A stretch of DNA of 64,000 bases from assembly GCA_028689495.1 (NCBI GenBank), contig JAQTWB010000001.1:1-64000 (forward strand), written 5' to 3'. Every line of letters begins with the position of its first letter. Position 1 is the first letter of the stretch. Below the pieces are notes generated by a model that saw only the letters and a list, made by a program, of their open reading frames with translations, did no database searches and was not told the DNA's origin. This document shows, one piece after another, positions 28,314 to 38,407 of this stretch. The position numbers and the translations under genes were made by a program. The DNA is from a bacterium (lineage in GTDB: Bacteria > Bdellovibrionota_C > UBA2361 > SZUA-149 > JAQTWB01).

Positions 28314-28314
28314 A

Positions 28315-30942
28315 TCAATCCTCAAGTCTGAAGAATTCGTCCTTGTATCCACTATCACTGAGGTTCATCAGTGGCACGACCTCACGGCGAGCAAGGTTAA
28401 TCAGGGAGCGGACATCAAGGATGAGTCCTATATCGCCGTTGGGCATAATGGCGCAGCCGGCTATCCCTTTACCTTCTTCGAACATTGTGCCAAGGTTCTT
28501 GATCACGGTTTGGCAACTGCCGACAAGTGCATCGACGAGCAGGGCGACCTGTTCACCGGCATTCTCTACGACAACTATTGTTGAGTCACAGATGTCGGTT
28601 CTTGCTTCAGGAACGTTGTATAGTTCACTCACTTTAAATAGTGGCAGGAACCGACCTCTAAACGAAAAGGTGTCTCCATGTCCGACAGTGTTACTGATGA
28701 CATCGGGGGTTGGTTTCATGAACTCTAGGATTGATAGCGTAGGAATGATAAATCTTTCACGACCAACTGTCGTTTCAATGCCATCAATAATTGCCAGAGT
28801 CAGAGGAAGTTCGATTGTGAATTTTGAACCGCGGCCAGGTTCAGATTCAATACGAACCTGTCCGCGCATGCTTTCAATGTTATTGCGGACCACGTCCATA
28901 CCAACTCCACGTCCAGAGATGTCGGTTACGACAGCTGCGGTTGAAAATCCTGGCGCGAAAATCAAGTGAAAAGTTTCGTTTAGTGTTAATTGTTGATTTT
29001 CGCTGATGATTCCCTTCTCGATAGCTTTGGCGCGGAGTTTTTCAGGATTAAGACCTCGCCCATCATCTTCAATGAGAATGTGAATGCTGCCGCCAGCGTG
29101 CATTGCTGTCAGGCCAATTGTGCCTTTGGCCGGCTTTCCTGCGGCGAGTCGTTCTTCAGCAGATTCAATGCCATGGTCAAGTGAATTACGCACCATATGC
29201 ATTAAGGGATCGGCCAATTTTTCAATGACATTGCGATCCATCTCAGTGTCTTCGCCATGCATTTTAAAGACAATATCTTTATTTAGTTTCTTGCTTACAT
29301 CCCAGACGAGGCGGGACATTTTTTGAAAGAGACTTTTTATTGGGTCCAGGCGCATTGACATGCCAATTTCCTGGAGGTCTCTTGAGAATTTCTCGACCTG
29401 GTGGGTGACGCGGATTACACTTTCATTATCATTAAGGTGTTCGCGGCAGGCCCCGATTAGCATAGACGAGTATATTAGCATTTCTCCGATCGAGTCGATA
29501 AGCGAGTCGAGGCGTGATGTGTCTACTTTTACGTACGACTTTATTTCAAGATTCTCTAGCCCGGTCGGCTTGGTTTGCGATTTCTTTACTGCGGGCTCTT
29601 CATGCTGAATGGTTGATTTTTCGGGTTGAGGATGCTCAGGGTCGGTCAGCTCAGTTGTTTTTGATGAAGATTGTTTCTGCGGAGATGTCGGAGCAGTCAC
29701 AGGTTTTCCGCTGGCATAGGCCAAAAGGCGTGCGATGTAATCTACTACATCAGCTTGCCGGACAATTTCCTGGCCTGTTTCAATTGCTTTGCGGGCTCGC
29801 TCGATTAACTTTTTTTGCAGGTCGATGAACTGAAATACGAGTTGAGTCAGTGCAGGATCCAGTTCCCGTTTTCCCGTTCTAACTTCGTCGAGAATATTCT
29901 CCAGTATGTGCGCTGTTTCATTAATTTCCAGCAGGCTGAAAAATCCAGATGCCCCTTTCAGGCTGTGGACACCGCGAAAGATAGTATCTATCTGCTCCCC
30001 GGTAAAAGATCCTGCAGCTTCAAGCAGCAGGCTTTCGACGTTATCAAGATGGTCTATTGCTTCGGCGCAGAATTCGGCAAATAGTTCCGAGTCAGCACTG
30101 GGGGCGTACGATGAGCCAGCATTCCCATGTGAAGTGCCGTGCCCCGATAGTTCAATTTTTGGTTCTTCTTCAACAAAGATATCGGAGATGCCCTCTATTA
30201 TCGGGTCTGCTGTTGCGATGGGGGCAGGTGACAGGCGGTCACTGGAAAACATCTGCGTCAGTCGTATGATGAATTGTTCAGATTTTTCTTTTATTGTCTC
30301 GTTGGCGGAATAGGACTTGATGCATGAGCCCACCCATTCTTTATAAGCTATGAGCTCTTCAAGTCGTTGGTGGGACATCTGTTCCAGTAACAAGTCTTCC
30401 AACACATGTGTTGCTTTTTCGATCCCAGCCAACCCAATCGCGCCGGCATCTCCCTTAAGATTGTGCAGGTATGAACGGACCCCCTTGTGGAGTTTCTCAA
30501 TATCGGATTCGTCCAGCTCTTCGCTCAGGTCACGGAAGTCGAGAATCGTACCTTCAAGTTCATCAAGGCAAATTGAGTGTTTTTCAATAAATTCCGCGAG
30601 GAATTCCGGGTCAAAAAATTCCCCCAAATCGTTGTTGTCATCTGTTACATCTTCGCCTGGAAGTTTGACCCCAGTCATATCATTGAAGAAATTTTGTGTA
30701 GCTGAGGCAAACGCACCAACCTGTTGACAAAACTCAGCGTCTCCAGAAGAGCTACGCAGTTCCAGGCAGAACTGAGCGGACCGGGCTAAGCGGTCGAGAG
30801 TTTCATCGTTTTGGCAAAGCGTGGCGATTGTTGAGATGATGTCGCTTAATGCTTCAACTCCCATTTTGTCACTCGCATCGACCATGATCGACAGGAGAGA
30901 GAGGTCGCCAACATGTTTAATTATTTCTTCTCGAGCGCTCAT
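28315..30942 (-). CDS. cheA: Chemotaxis histidine kinase CheA with two HPt domains
   Basis: 875 residues, longer than E. coli CheA. It has two phosphotransfer domains: HNLKGDAGAIG in the N-terminal third and HSLKGASGFFS near residue 330. A Pro/Ser/Lys-rich linker follows, then the dimerisation helices, the HATPase domain (MVRNSLDHGIESAEER, DDGRGLN, DISGRGVGMDVVRNNI) and a CheW-like C-terminal domain. It senses receptor state and phosphorylates CheY and CheB. First gene of the cheA-cheR-cheD-cheY-cheX-cheB operon. No cheW or receptor gene is in the window, so those must lie elsewhere. Confidence 0.94.
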   Translation of the reverse strand: MSAREEIIKHVGDLSLLSIMVDASDKMGVEALSDIISTIATLCQNDETLDRLARSAQFCLELRSSSGDAEFCQQVGAFASATQNFFNDMTGVKLPGEDVTDDNNDLGEFFDPEFLAEFIEKHSICLDELEGTILDFRDLSEELDESDIEKLHKGVRSYLHNLKGDAGAIGLAGIEKATHVLEDLLLEQMSHQRLEELIAYKEWVGSCIKSYSANETIKEKSEQFIIRLTQMFSSDRLSPAPIATADPIIEGISDIFVEEEPKIELSGHGTSHGNAGSSYAPSADSELFAEFCAEAIDHLDNVESLLLEAAGSFTGEQIDTIFRGVHSLKGASGFFSLLEINETAHILENILDEVRTGKRELDPALTQLVFQFIDLQKKLIERARKAIETGQEIVRQADVVDYIARLLAYASGKPVTAPTSPQKQSSSKTTELTDPEHPQPEKSTIQHEEPAVKKSQTKPTGLENLEIKSYVKVDTSRLDSLIDSIGEMLIYSSMLIGACREHLNDNESVIRVTHQVEKFSRDLQEIGMSMRLDPIKSLFQKMSRLVWDVSKKLNKDIVFKMHGEDTEMDRNVIEKLADPLMHMVRNSLDHGIESAEERLAAGKPAKGTIGLTAMHAGGSIHILIEDDGRGLNPEKLRAKAIEKGIISENQQLTLNETFHLIFAPGFSTAAVVTDISGRGVGMDVVRNNIESMRGQVRIESEPGRGSKFTIELPLTLAIIDGIETTVGRERFIIPTLSILEFMKPTPDVISNTVGHGDTFSFRGRFLPLFKVSELYNVPEARTDICDSTIVVVENAGEQVALLVDALVGSCQTVIKNLGTMFEEGKGIAGCAIMPNGDIGLILDVRSLINLARREVVPLMNLSDSGYKDEFFRLED

Positions 30943-31116
30943 AACGTGCTGCCAGGCAAAAAAGGATTAACCTTTTAGGAAGAATGTTGACCGAATTTAT
31001 TTCCGGAAGACATTTCCTATTATATTTTGCGTAAGCAGTGGCTGGCCCAAATTACGGCTAGCACCGATTGACGCTTAATTTCAGATGCATCAATCAGTCG
31101 AATTAGTTCAAGGTCA

Positions 31117-31185
31117 GTTGGGTTAACCGGAAATTACCTTTGTGAACTCATGGGAGGCTTCTGTTTTTGGTCATGAATTCGCAAG
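31117..31185 (-). repeat. Dispersed ~70-bp repeat, degenerate copy F
   Basis: Read on the minus strand it shows GCGAATTCATG near the left end and GAGTTCACAAAGGTAATTT followed by CCGGTTAACCC at the right, matching the consensus core GTGAACTTACGTGCAATTTCC with several changes. It sits in the gap between cheA and bcp. Confidence 0.5.
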
Positions 31186-31212
31186 TACTTCCTGAACGAG
31201 CCGTTTTCGGGA

Positions 31213-31692
31213 TTACTTTTTGATAGGTAATTGTTTATCACAACTTTTCAGGAGCTTTTCTACATGACCAGTTGCTTTAACGTTGGCGGCCACATATTCG
31301 ACGATGCCATTTTCGTTGATGAGGAATGTAGAGCGGATTATCCCAATACTCTCTTTGCCGTACTTTTTTTTAATTCCATAAGCGCCATAGCTTGCTGCCA
31401 CTTGGCGGTCAGGATCTGAAAGGAGAGTAAAAGGGAGAGAGAATTTTTCGGCAAATTTTATATGGCTTGATTCAGTATCGGGGCTGATGCCGATAATTTT
31501 ATAACCAAGTTGCTTGAATTTATCGAAGTTATCGCGGAAGTCGCAGGCTTGAGTCGTGCAACCCGGAGTGTTGTCGCGGGGGTAAAAGTATAAAACAACC
31601 TTTTCCCCGCGGAAATCAGAGAGGGCAACGCTGTTCCCTTGTATATCCCTCAGGGAGAAATCAGGGGCTTTGCAGCCAGATTCTAGCTTCAT
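31213..31692 (-). CDS. bcp: Thiol peroxidase / bacterioferritin comigratory protein (Bcp, PrxQ)
   Basis: 159 residues of the AhpC/TSA-type peroxiredoxin fold. The peroxidatic Cys lies in YPRDNTPGCTTQACDFRD; a second Cys five residues later fits the intramolecular resolving Cys of the PrxQ class. The conserved Arg lies in IIRSTFLINENG. It reduces peroxides with thioredoxin as donor; a thioredoxin gene is present at 49783. The frame continues upstream, but ATG 31692 with a GAGG site gives the canonical N-terminus MKLESGCKAPDFSL. Confidence 0.93.
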   Translation of the reverse strand: MKLESGCKAPDFSLRDIQGNSVALSDFRGEKVVLYFYPRDNTPGCTTQACDFRDNFDKFKQLGYKIIGISPDTESSHIKFAEKFSLPFTLLSDPDRQVAASYGAYGIKKKYGKESIGIIRSTFLINENGIVEYVAANVKATGHVEKLLKSCDKQLPIKK

Positions 31693-31763
31693 GGTAGTTT
31701 CCTCACATATTGTGCCCGGCTCTATGCCCGACCGGATGGCTTTAGGAAATATTCGAATCATAC

Positions 31764-31965
31764 ATGTTGCCTGAAGATGACGCGTTTGCCTATCCGGAGG
31801 TTGTCCCTGCCCGTCTTGACGCTCGGGCTGAGAATGTTATCCACTCTGACCTTGTTGCTGTTGAGGACCAGAATCGGTGCCTTACCAGTAATTTTCACCA
31901 GGTCCGGCAGTCTTGTCGGTATTATTAGTTATGTGGACATACTGCGGGCAGCCCAGGATGTTTGA
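31764..31965 (+). pseudogene. Relic of a CBS-domain gene
   Basis: Two frames each carry part of a CBS domain. From ATG 31764 one frame gives ENVIHSDLVAVEDQ, like the first strand of a CBS motif. A different frame ending at 31965 gives RIGALPVIFTRSGSLVGII then SYVDILRAAQDV, a standard CBS second half. The central helix is missing, so a frameshift plus deletion has probably destroyed the gene. It lies directly upstream of metH. No intact CBS protein can be read. Confidence 0.5.
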
Positions 31966-31991
31966 TAAGGTAATGTGCAGGTATACCAGTT

Positions 31992-34900
31992 ATGAACACA
32001 GTCAGGAAATTGCTCAATCAGCGAATACTCGTAATTGATGGCGCGATGGGGACAATGATTCAGCGGCATTCGCTGGGTGAGGCTGAATTTCGCGCCAGGC
32101 GTTTTGCTGAACATTTGCATCCCCTCTGTGGCAATAACGACCTTTTGACGCTGACCCAACCTGATATTATCTGTGATATCCATCGTGCCTATCTGGACGC
32201 CGGCGCAGATATAGTTGAGACAAATACTTTTAATTCAAATTCTATTTCACAGGCTGATTACGGCCTACAGGAATTGGTGTTTGAGCTGAACGAGAAGGCG
32301 GCGCGGCTTGCTCGTCAGGCAGCGGAGGAGTTCAGCACCGATGCTCGACCGCGGTTTGTTGCTGGTGCGATTGGACCAACTAATCGCACGGCATCAATGT
32401 CTCCTGATGTAAATCGACCGGGTTATCGAAACACCACTTTTTCAGAACTTGTTGCCTGTTATGAAGAACAGGTAGAGGGATTGGTTGCAGGTGGCGTTGA
32501 TTTGTTGATGATAGAAACTATATTTGACACCCTGAATGCCAAGGCAGCTGTATTTGCGGTAGATAAAGTGCGTCGGGAGAAAAATCTCGATATTCCTCTG
32601 ATGATTTCCGGGACGATTACAGATGCCAGTGGTCGAACATTATCGGGACAGACCACTCAGGCGTTTTGGATTTCTCTTGCTCACGCATCCAACTTGTTAA
32701 GTGTTGGTTTGAATTGCGCTTTAGGTGCCGGGCAGATGAGGCCTTATGTTGAAGAGTTGTCGAGAATCTCTACTGTTTACACCAGTGCTTATCCTAATGC
32801 CGGTCTACCAAACGAGTTTGGTGGTTATGATGAAACACCGGAAGAATTTGCTCGTTCGGTCAAGGAGTTTGTCAAGAGCGGTTTTCTTAATCTTGTTGGT
32901 GGTTGTTGTGGAACAACACCCGATCATATCCGCGCTCTTGCCGAAGCCGTAGCCGGGATGACTCCTCGTAAACCGGCTAGCCGCAGCACCTATCTTGAGT
33001 TGTCGGGGCTTGAGCCACTGGTGGTTACTCCGGAGACAAACTTTGTGAACATTGGTGAAAGGGCCAACGTCACTGGTTCACGCAAATTCGCCAAATTGAT
33101 ACGTGAAGGTAATTTTGATGCAGCCCTGGCAATTATGCGTGAGCAGGTTGAGGATGGTGCCCAAGTGCTTGATATCAACCTCGATGAGGGAATGCTCGAT
33201 TCTGAAGTCATTATGCGAGACTTCATAAATCTGATTGCTTCAGAGCCGGATATCGCTCGATTGCCTGTAATGGTGGATTCGTCGAAATGGTCGGTGATTG
33301 AGGCAGGCTTGCAGTGTTTGCAGGGTAAAGGGATTGTTAACTCGATCAGCCTGAAGGAAGGAGAGGAAAAGTTTATTGAGGCGGCGCGGAAGGTGAGAGC
33401 TTATGGTGCCGCGGTTGTTGTTATGGCGTTTGATGAGCAAGGTCAGGCCGACAATCTGGAAAGAAGAAAAGAGATATGTTCTCGCGCCTATCGAATTCTC
33501 GTTGAACAGGTACATTTCCCCAAGGAAGATATAATTTTCGATCCGAATATCCTGACTGTTGCGACGGGAATGGATGAACATAACACTTATGCGGTCGATT
33601 TCATTGAGTCCGTGCGCTGGATCAAGGCAAGTCTGCCCGGTGCGAAAGTAAGCGGCGGAGTCAGTAATGTATCTTTTTCCTTTCGTGGGAATAATCGTGT
33701 GCGGGAAGCTATTCATTCTGTTTTTCTTTTTCACGCGATTCGTGCCGGGCTTGATATGGGGATTGTTAATGCCGGGCAACTTGAAGTCTATGAAGAAATT
33801 CCGCCGGAGTTATTGGAGCGTGTTGAGGATGTGATTCTCAACAGACGTGCAGATGCGACAGAACGACTTATTGAATATGCAGATTCTGTTAAAGGTGAAG
33901 ACAAGGAGCAGGCAGTTAAAATACGCGACGCTTGGCGGGATGCGCCTGTAGCTGAACGGCTTAAGCATGCCTTGATTAAAGGCATCGTTGACTATATCGA
34001 AGAAGATACTGAAGAGGCACGGCAGATGTTCGATCGCCCGCTAAAGGTTATCGAAGGTCCACTAATGGACGGCATGAGTGCAGTGGGAGACTTGTTTGGT
34101 GCCGGTAAAATGTTCTTGCCGCAGGTGGTAAAGAGCGCTCGGGTAATGAAGAAGTCTGTTGCATATCTGATTCCCTTTATCGAGCAGGAGAAGGCTCGTT
34201 CAGGTGATTCTCGGGCTCAGGGGAAGATCCTTTTGGCGACGGTAAAAGGGGATGTACATGATATCGGTAAAAATATCGTCTCGGTGGTGCTCGCTTGCAA
34301 CAATTACGAAATCATCGATCTCGGTGTAATGGTCCCTGCCGATGTGATTTTACAGAAGGCTAAAGATGTTGGTGCGGATATTATTGGGTTGAGTGGTCTT
34401 ATTACTCCATCACTTGACGAGATGGTTCATGTCGCCAGTGAAATGGAGCGTTTGAATTTTACTGTTCCATTGCTGATTGGAGGTGCGACGACTTCTCGTC
34501 GTCACACTGCGGTCAAGATTGCTCCGGCTTACTCTGGTGCGGTTATTCATGTCCTCGATGCTTCAAAAAGTGTGCCGGTAGCCAGTGCTCTGATGTCCGA
34601 CGATCAGAAGGAGACTTTTATCTCTTCCGTGAGCGAAGAGTATGAAGCGATTACCCGGGATTATCTGGAGAAAAATCAGGCAAGAGATTTATTGACTTTG
34701 TCCGAGGCCAGGGAGAATGCGCCGCGCATCGAGTTTGCTGAAATGAATGAGCCGGAGATGTTAGGGGTTAAGGTCCTGAGCGATTATCCGATTTCCGAAC
34801 TTGTGCCTTTTATTGATTGGAGTCCTTTTTTCCTCACTTGGGAATTACGGGGGAAGTATCCGGAAATTTTTAACAATCCACAGTATGGTGGTGAAGCAAA

Positions 34901-35654
34901 AGAGCTTTTTGCCGCAGCAAATGCTTTGCTGGAGCGAATTCAAAAGGAAAAGTTGCTTCGTGCTCATGCTGTTTTTGGTATTTTTCCGGCGAATTCAGTT
35001 GGTGATGATATCGAGCTTTACGAAGACTCAGGACGGGATTCTGTTCTCGCCAGACTGCATACGCTGCGTCAACAGGGGAGGAAACGTCAGGGAGTTGCCA
35101 ATTATTCTTTGTCTGATTTTGTAGCTCCCAAAAGTTTGTCAATACCGGATTTTGTTGGGGCTTTTGCTGTTACCGCCGGGGATGGTCTCGATGAGCTGGT
35201 CAAACATTTTGAAGCCGATCATGACGATTACAACAGTATACTCGCAAAAGCACTCGCCGATCGTCTTGCAGAGGCGTTTGCCGAACATTTGCATTTGCGT
35301 GTGCGTCGTGAATTCTGGGGCTATGCGAGAGATGAGAAACTTGTAAATGAGGAGCTGATTCGCGAGCGCTATCGCGGAGTAAGGCCTGCGCCAGGTTATC
35401 CGGCTTGTCCCGATCATACCGAGAAAGAGACTCTTTTTAATTTATTGAAGGTTGAGGAGAATGTTGGCATTCATTTAACGGAAAGCTTTGCGATGTATCC
35501 GGCCGCATCCGTCAGTGGCTGGTATTTTGCTCACCCAGATTCCCGATATTTTGGTGTGGGGACCATTGCTGAAGATCAGTTACGAGACTACGCTGGGCGC
35601 AAGGGCAGGGATGTTGAGGTAATGCGGCGCTGGTTGTCACCGAATCTTGGCTGA
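31992..35654 (+). CDS. metH: Cobalamin-dependent methionine synthase
   Basis: 1220 residues with all four modules. The N-terminal homocysteine-binding domain has [10 protein letters not shown] and zinc cysteines in [10 protein letters not shown] and [10 protein letters not shown]. The pterin-binding domain ([18 protein letters not shown] onwards) has [10 protein letters not shown]. The B12-binding domain carries the axial His in [12 protein letters not shown]. The C-terminal SAM-reactivation domain includes [15 protein letters not shown]. The enzyme transfers the methyl group of methyltetrahydrofolate to homocysteine through cobalamin. A CBS-domain relic lies just upstream. I see no obvious cobalamin riboswitch before the ATG. 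Confidence 0.97.
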   Translation: MNTVRKLLNQRILVIDGAMGTMIQRHSLGEAEFRARRFAEHLHPLCGNNDLLTLTQPDIICDIHRAYLDAGADIVETNTFNSNSISQADYGLQELVFELNEKAARLARQAAEEFSTDARPRFVAGAIGPTNRTASMSPDVNRPGYRNTTFSELVACYEEQVEGLVAGGVDLLMIETIFDTLNAKAAVFAVDKVRREKNLDIPLMISGTITDASGRTLSGQTTQAFWISLAHASNLLSVGLNCALGAGQMRPYVEELSRISTVYTSAYPNAGLPNEFGGYDETPEEFARSVKEFVKSGFLNLVGGCCGTTPDHIRALAEAVAGMTPRKPASRSTYLELSGLEPLVVTPETNFVNIGERANVTGSRKFAKLIREGNFDAALAIMREQVEDGAQVLDINLDEGMLDSEVIMRDFINLIASEPDIARLPVMVDSSKWSVIEAGLQCLQGKGIVNSISLKEGEEKFIEAARKVRAYGAAVVVMAFDEQGQADNLERRKEICSRAYRILVEQVHFPKEDIIFDPNILTVATGMDEHNTYAVDFIESVRWIKASLPGAKVSGGVSNVSFSFRGNNRVREAIHSVFLFHAIRAGLDMGIVNAGQLEVYEEIPPELLERVEDVILNRRADATERLIEYADSVKGEDKEQAVKIRDAWRDAPVAERLKHALIKGIVDYIEEDTEEARQMFDRPLKVIEGPLMDGMSAVGDLFGAGKMFLPQVVKSARVMKKSVAYLIPFIEQEKARSGDSRAQGKILLATVKGDVHDIGKNIVSVVLACNNYEIIDLGVMVPADVILQKAKDVGADIIGLSGLITPSLDEMVHVASEMERLNFTVPLLIGGATTSRRHTAVKIAPAYSGAVIHVLDASKSVPVASALMSDDQKETFISSVSEEYEAITRDYLEKNQARDLLTLSEARENAPRIEFAEMNEPEMLGVKVLSDYPISELVPFIDWSPFFLTWELRGKYPEIFNNPQYGGEAKELFAAANALLERIQKEKLLRAHAVFGIFPANSVGDDIELYEDSGRDSVLARLHTLRQQGRKRQGVANYSLSDFVAPKSLSIPDFVGAFAVTAGDGLDELVKHFEADHDDYNSILAKALADRLAEAFAEHLHLRVRREFWGYARDEKLVNEELIRERYRGVRPAPGYPACPDHTEKETLFNLLKVEENVGIHLTESFAMYPAASVSGWYFAHPDSRYFGVGTIAEDQLRDYAGRKGRDVEVMRRWLSPNLG

Positions 35655-35676
35655 TGCCGGTATTCATTTTTTATTG

Positions 35677-35705
35677 AAGCCCGGCATACTCTGTTCGCCG
35701 GGCTT
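35677..35705. terminator. Hairpin between convergent metH and purC
   Basis: AAGCCCGGC (35677-35685) pairs with GCCGGGCTT (35697-35705) around an 11-nt loop. It lies between convergent genes and has T-rich flanks on both strands, so it probably ends transcription from both sides. Confidence 0.75.
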
Positions 35706-35725
35706 TGTAGATTGATGGGCTTGGA

Positions 35726-36706
35726 TCATTTTTGCTCGGATTTGTGTACAGCAAAAAATGCTTCGATTTTTTCTTGAATGCCGCTCAGTTCTGTTGCCGG
35801 GATGAATGTCTTGCCAGTTAGCCGTTCGTAGGCTTCGATATACTTCATTGCCGTGTCTACACGAAATTCGTCACTCAGTAACGGCAGGTCGCCATCGCCC
35901 ATAAAGCCGCGTTCAATCAGATGGCCACGGACGAATTCCTTGTCGAGCATTTGAGGTTCAAGATTATTGTTGTAACGCTCTTTGTAGCTATCGAGAACCC
36001 AGTATCGCGAAGAGTCCTGAGTGTGTACTTCGTCGGCCAGGATCAGGGTCTTACTTCCGTCCGAATTTGTTATAGTGCCAAATTCATATTTTGTATCGAC
36101 AAGAATTAGATTTCTTTTTGCCGCATCATCAGATCCAAATTTGAAAAGTTCGAGAGCTTTTCTTTTGACTTCTTCCCAGAGAGCCTCGTCGACCAGGCCG
36201 CGTGAGACGACTTCATCGCAGGAGATTGCTTCATCATGAAGGCCCATTTCTGCTTTGGTTGATGGGGTGAGCAGAGGGGTTTCGAAACGTTGTGAACGCT
36301 TCATGCCTTCAGGGAGTCTGATGCCGGAGACTTCATTGCCAGCACTGTAATCTCGCCAGGCGCTTCCGGTCAGATAACCACGGACTATCACCTCAACTGG
36401 CAGCATGTTGACTTGTTTGGAAATAAGGACGTTCGGATGGGGTTCGGCCAGCAGGTGGTTCGGGATGATGTGTTCGGTTTTGGCAAACCAATAAGAGGCC
36501 ATTCCGTTGAGGACCTGGCCTTTGAACGGGATTGAGGAGATGATGCGGTCGAAGGCGCTGAGTCGGTCGGAGGTGAAAATGATTCTTTTGTCGCCGACTA
36601 TATAGCTATCCCGGACCTTGCCGGAATACTTTTCGCCAAAACCATTTAAAGTCAGTTCTGTAAATGTGTTTTTCAGCTGTGCTTTTACGATATCTCGATC
36701 AATCAT
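35726..36706 (-). CDS. purC: Phosphoribosylaminoimidazole-succinocarboxamide synthase (SAICAR synthase)
   Basis: 326 residues, the longer purC form. Features include GKVRDSYIVGDKRIIFTSDRLSAFD at the N-terminus (ATP-binding loop), EVIVRGYLTGSAWRDY, LILVDTKYEFGT and LADEVHTQDSSRYW. It joins aspartate to the CAIR carboxylate in purine synthesis. An upstream frame exists to 36793, but ATG 36706 has a GAGG site and starts the conserved region correctly. It stands alone, convergent with metH and separated from the upstream sigma-factor gene by a terminator. Confidence 0.95.
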   Translation of the reverse strand: MIDRDIVKAQLKNTFTELTLNGFGEKYSGKVRDSYIVGDKRIIFTSDRLSAFDRIISSIPFKGQVLNGMASYWFAKTEHIIPNHLLAEPHPNVLISKQVNMLPVEVIVRGYLTGSAWRDYSAGNEVSGIRLPEGMKRSQRFETPLLTPSTKAEMGLHDEAISCDEVVSRGLVDEALWEEVKRKALELFKFGSDDAAKRNLILVDTKYEFGTITNSDGSKTLILADEVHTQDSSRYWVLDSYKERYNNNLEPQMLDKEFVRGHLIERGFMGDGDLPLLSDEFRVDTAMKYIEAYERLTGKTFIPATELSGIQEKIEAFFAVHKSEQK

Positions 36707-36805
36707 GACTTTCCTCAATTGTAGCAGTTGGTTGCAGATTTGGAGTGACAGGTCAGAGTCGGCATACTGCCATTTCTTTATCGGGTGCGACAAGAGGTGC
36801 AGATA

Positions 36806-36855
36806 AAAAAACGGTGGTCTACGCAGTAATTATCTGCGCAGACCACCGTTTAAAA
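36806..36855 (-). terminator. Strong rho-independent terminator of the ECF sigma gene
   Basis: On the minus strand AAACGGTGGTCTGCGCAG pairs with CTGCGTAGACCACCGTTT (one G-U or mismatch position) around a 7-nt loop and is followed by a T-run. It lies just after the sigma-factor stop codon. Confidence 0.9.
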
Positions 36856-36890
36856 ACCAAGACAACCTTAAGAGAATTTATGACATATAG

Positions 36891-37541
36891 TCAGGCAGCG
36901 TTTTTGCTGAAATTTGGTCCGGTAGCGACAACTTTTGTTTCGCTGGTGTAGTCTTCATAAAACTTCTTCAATTTTCTTCTCAGCATCAGCCGTGAGCGAT
37001 GAAGCCGAGATTTAACGGCTGGAGTGGAAATATCCATGATATCACCGACTTCTTTATTAGAGAGGCCATCAATATCTCGTAGAATAAAGACGGCGCGATA
37101 TTCATCTGGCAGGCGTGTGATAGCTGTTTCCAGCGCTTCGCGAAGTTCGTTGCTGACGGCACGGGCGTCACAGCGGGCATCGTAGGTAAACTGCTGACTA
37201 AGGGCCTTGTTTTGAATCTGTGGAGCCAGGTCATCAAGCGACACACTGTGGTCCTGTCGGCGTTTTCTGAGCTTCATGAAAGCGGCGTTAACTGTAATAC
37301 GGTAAAGCCAGCTGGAGAATTTTGCTTTTCCCTCAAATCCGGCAATTTTTCTATGGACTGTGACAAAAACGTCCTGAAGAACTTCTTCGGCGTCTTCGGC
37401 ACTTCGGGTAAGGCGCATTGCCAAGTTATATACCTTGGTTTCGTAGCGCTTGAGTAGAGTTTCAAAACTGAGTGAGCAACCTTTGGTAAAACGTTCAATC
37501 AGCACTTCGTCGCTAATTTGAGAGGTTTGATTCTTGCTCAT
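36891..37541 (-). CDS. ECF-type RNA polymerase sigma factor (RpoE-like)
   Basis: 216 residues. Region 2 is FETLLKRYETKVYNLAMRLTRSAEDAEEVLQDVF with the WLYRITVNAAFMKLRKR block. A ~30-residue linker follows, and region 4 is LPDEYRAVFILRDIDGLSNKEVGDIMD with the helix-turn-helix STPAVKSRLHRSRL. It should redirect RNA polymerase to envelope- or stress-type promoters. No anti-sigma gene follows: a strong terminator comes straight after, and purC lies beyond. Control must therefore come from a distant gene or from expression level. Confidence 0.9.
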   Translation of the reverse strand: MSKNQTSQISDEVLIERFTKGCSLSFETLLKRYETKVYNLAMRLTRSAEDAEEVLQDVFVTVHRKIAGFEGKAKFSSWLYRITVNAAFMKLRKRRQDHSVSLDDLAPQIQNKALSQQFTYDARCDARAVSNELREALETAITRLPDEYRAVFILRDIDGLSNKEVGDIMDISTPAVKSRLHRSRLMLRRKLKKFYEDYTSETKVVATGPNFSKNAA

Positions 37542-37709
37542 TTCTCTATGGCCTCCTTTTCCGGTTTCAGGGTGGAAGGAGGAGAGAATTGTTCCTCGTT
37601 CCGCGTGATGGCCAACCTAGCGCAGTTGTTAGGGATTTTTGTCACGGATTTGTAATAAGATATTGCACTTATTGTAAAAAAGCGGGAGGGCGAATTTCAC
37701 AAGAAGCGG

Positions 37710-37778
37710 TCGTTGCATTCGTAAATTCACGGGTAAAATTCGTTTCAAGCGTGAACTTACGTGCAATTTCCGGGTTAG
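37710..37778 (+). repeat. Dispersed ~70-bp intergenic repeat, copy D (best copy)
   Basis: CGTTGCATTCGTAAATTCAC, then GGGTAAAATTCGTTTCAAGC, then GTGAACTTACGTGCAATTT and CCGGGTTAGCG. The element is built of two related 30-nt halves: GTAAATTCACGGGTAAAATTC and GTGAACTTACGTGCAATTTCC agree at about two thirds of positions. The right end supplies the TAA stop of the gene at 37775-38236. Confidence 0.87.
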
Positions 37779-38236
37779 CGGGCGCGGAGAGGGACGACAT
37801 TTGAAATTGCCGGTCCTTCGTTTGCTCTGCCAAGGTCACTTTCTTCCGGGTCTTCGCAGAGTGGTGCACCTACTGGAGACAGGCCGAGACGACTGAAAAT
37901 ACCGACTCCAAGGCCGACCTGCGTTTCTTCCCATGAGGTCATTTCACGGTTGAGAGCTGGATTGTGGCGATTGGCGACTCTCCAGAAGGCGTATCGGCCA
38001 CTAGGTGAGGTAAATGCGGCGCTAAGGACCCAGTTTTCGCCAATCTGGTTTACCGAGAAGCTGTAATCTTCTCCTTCTTCCAGAAGAAAATGTTGGAAAA
38101 GGAGTGAGGACCAACGTCGGCGCAGGCGATAAGCAGTGAACATATCTTTCCAGTTGCAGGAGATCGTTGTCGAGGATTGTTCGGCTTGGAGAACAGTTTC
38201 AGAAGTTTTTTTGCCATTTGTCTTGAAAATCCACAT
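37775..38236 (-). CDS. Unknown protein, ~153 residues
   Basis: No family recognised. The protein is soluble, with no signal peptide, and begins MWIFKTNGKKTSETV. It contains many aromatic residues in the middle (FSVNQIGENWVLSAAF, GRYAFWRVANRHNP), suggesting a beta-rich fold, and ends in a Pro/Ser-rich tail. A GGAGGG site lies 7 bp before the ATG, so the start is well supported. It is upstream of the ECF sigma gene on the same strand but separated by more than 230 bp containing repeat copy D, which provides its stop codon. Confidence 0.65.
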   Translation of the reverse strand: MWIFKTNGKKTSETVLQAEQSSTTISCNWKDMFTAYRLRRRWSSLLFQHFLLEEGEDYSFSVNQIGENWVLSAAFTSPSGRYAFWRVANRHNPALNREMTSWEETQVGLGVGIFSRLGLSPVGAPLCEDPEESDLGRANEGPAISNVVPLRAR

Positions 38237-38407
38237 ACTGCACCCTCCAAACAGGAACCTTGCGTTGTTACGGGATTGTCGATCAAGTCGTCACTTCCAC
38301 GCCTGATGGCTGGTGAAGCTGAGGATATGTTCGCTCCCTGCAGTGGATAAACTCGTCACCGGAGCGAGGGAACTTTAGTTTATTGATCAAAGTAGAAGGT
38401 GCAGAAC

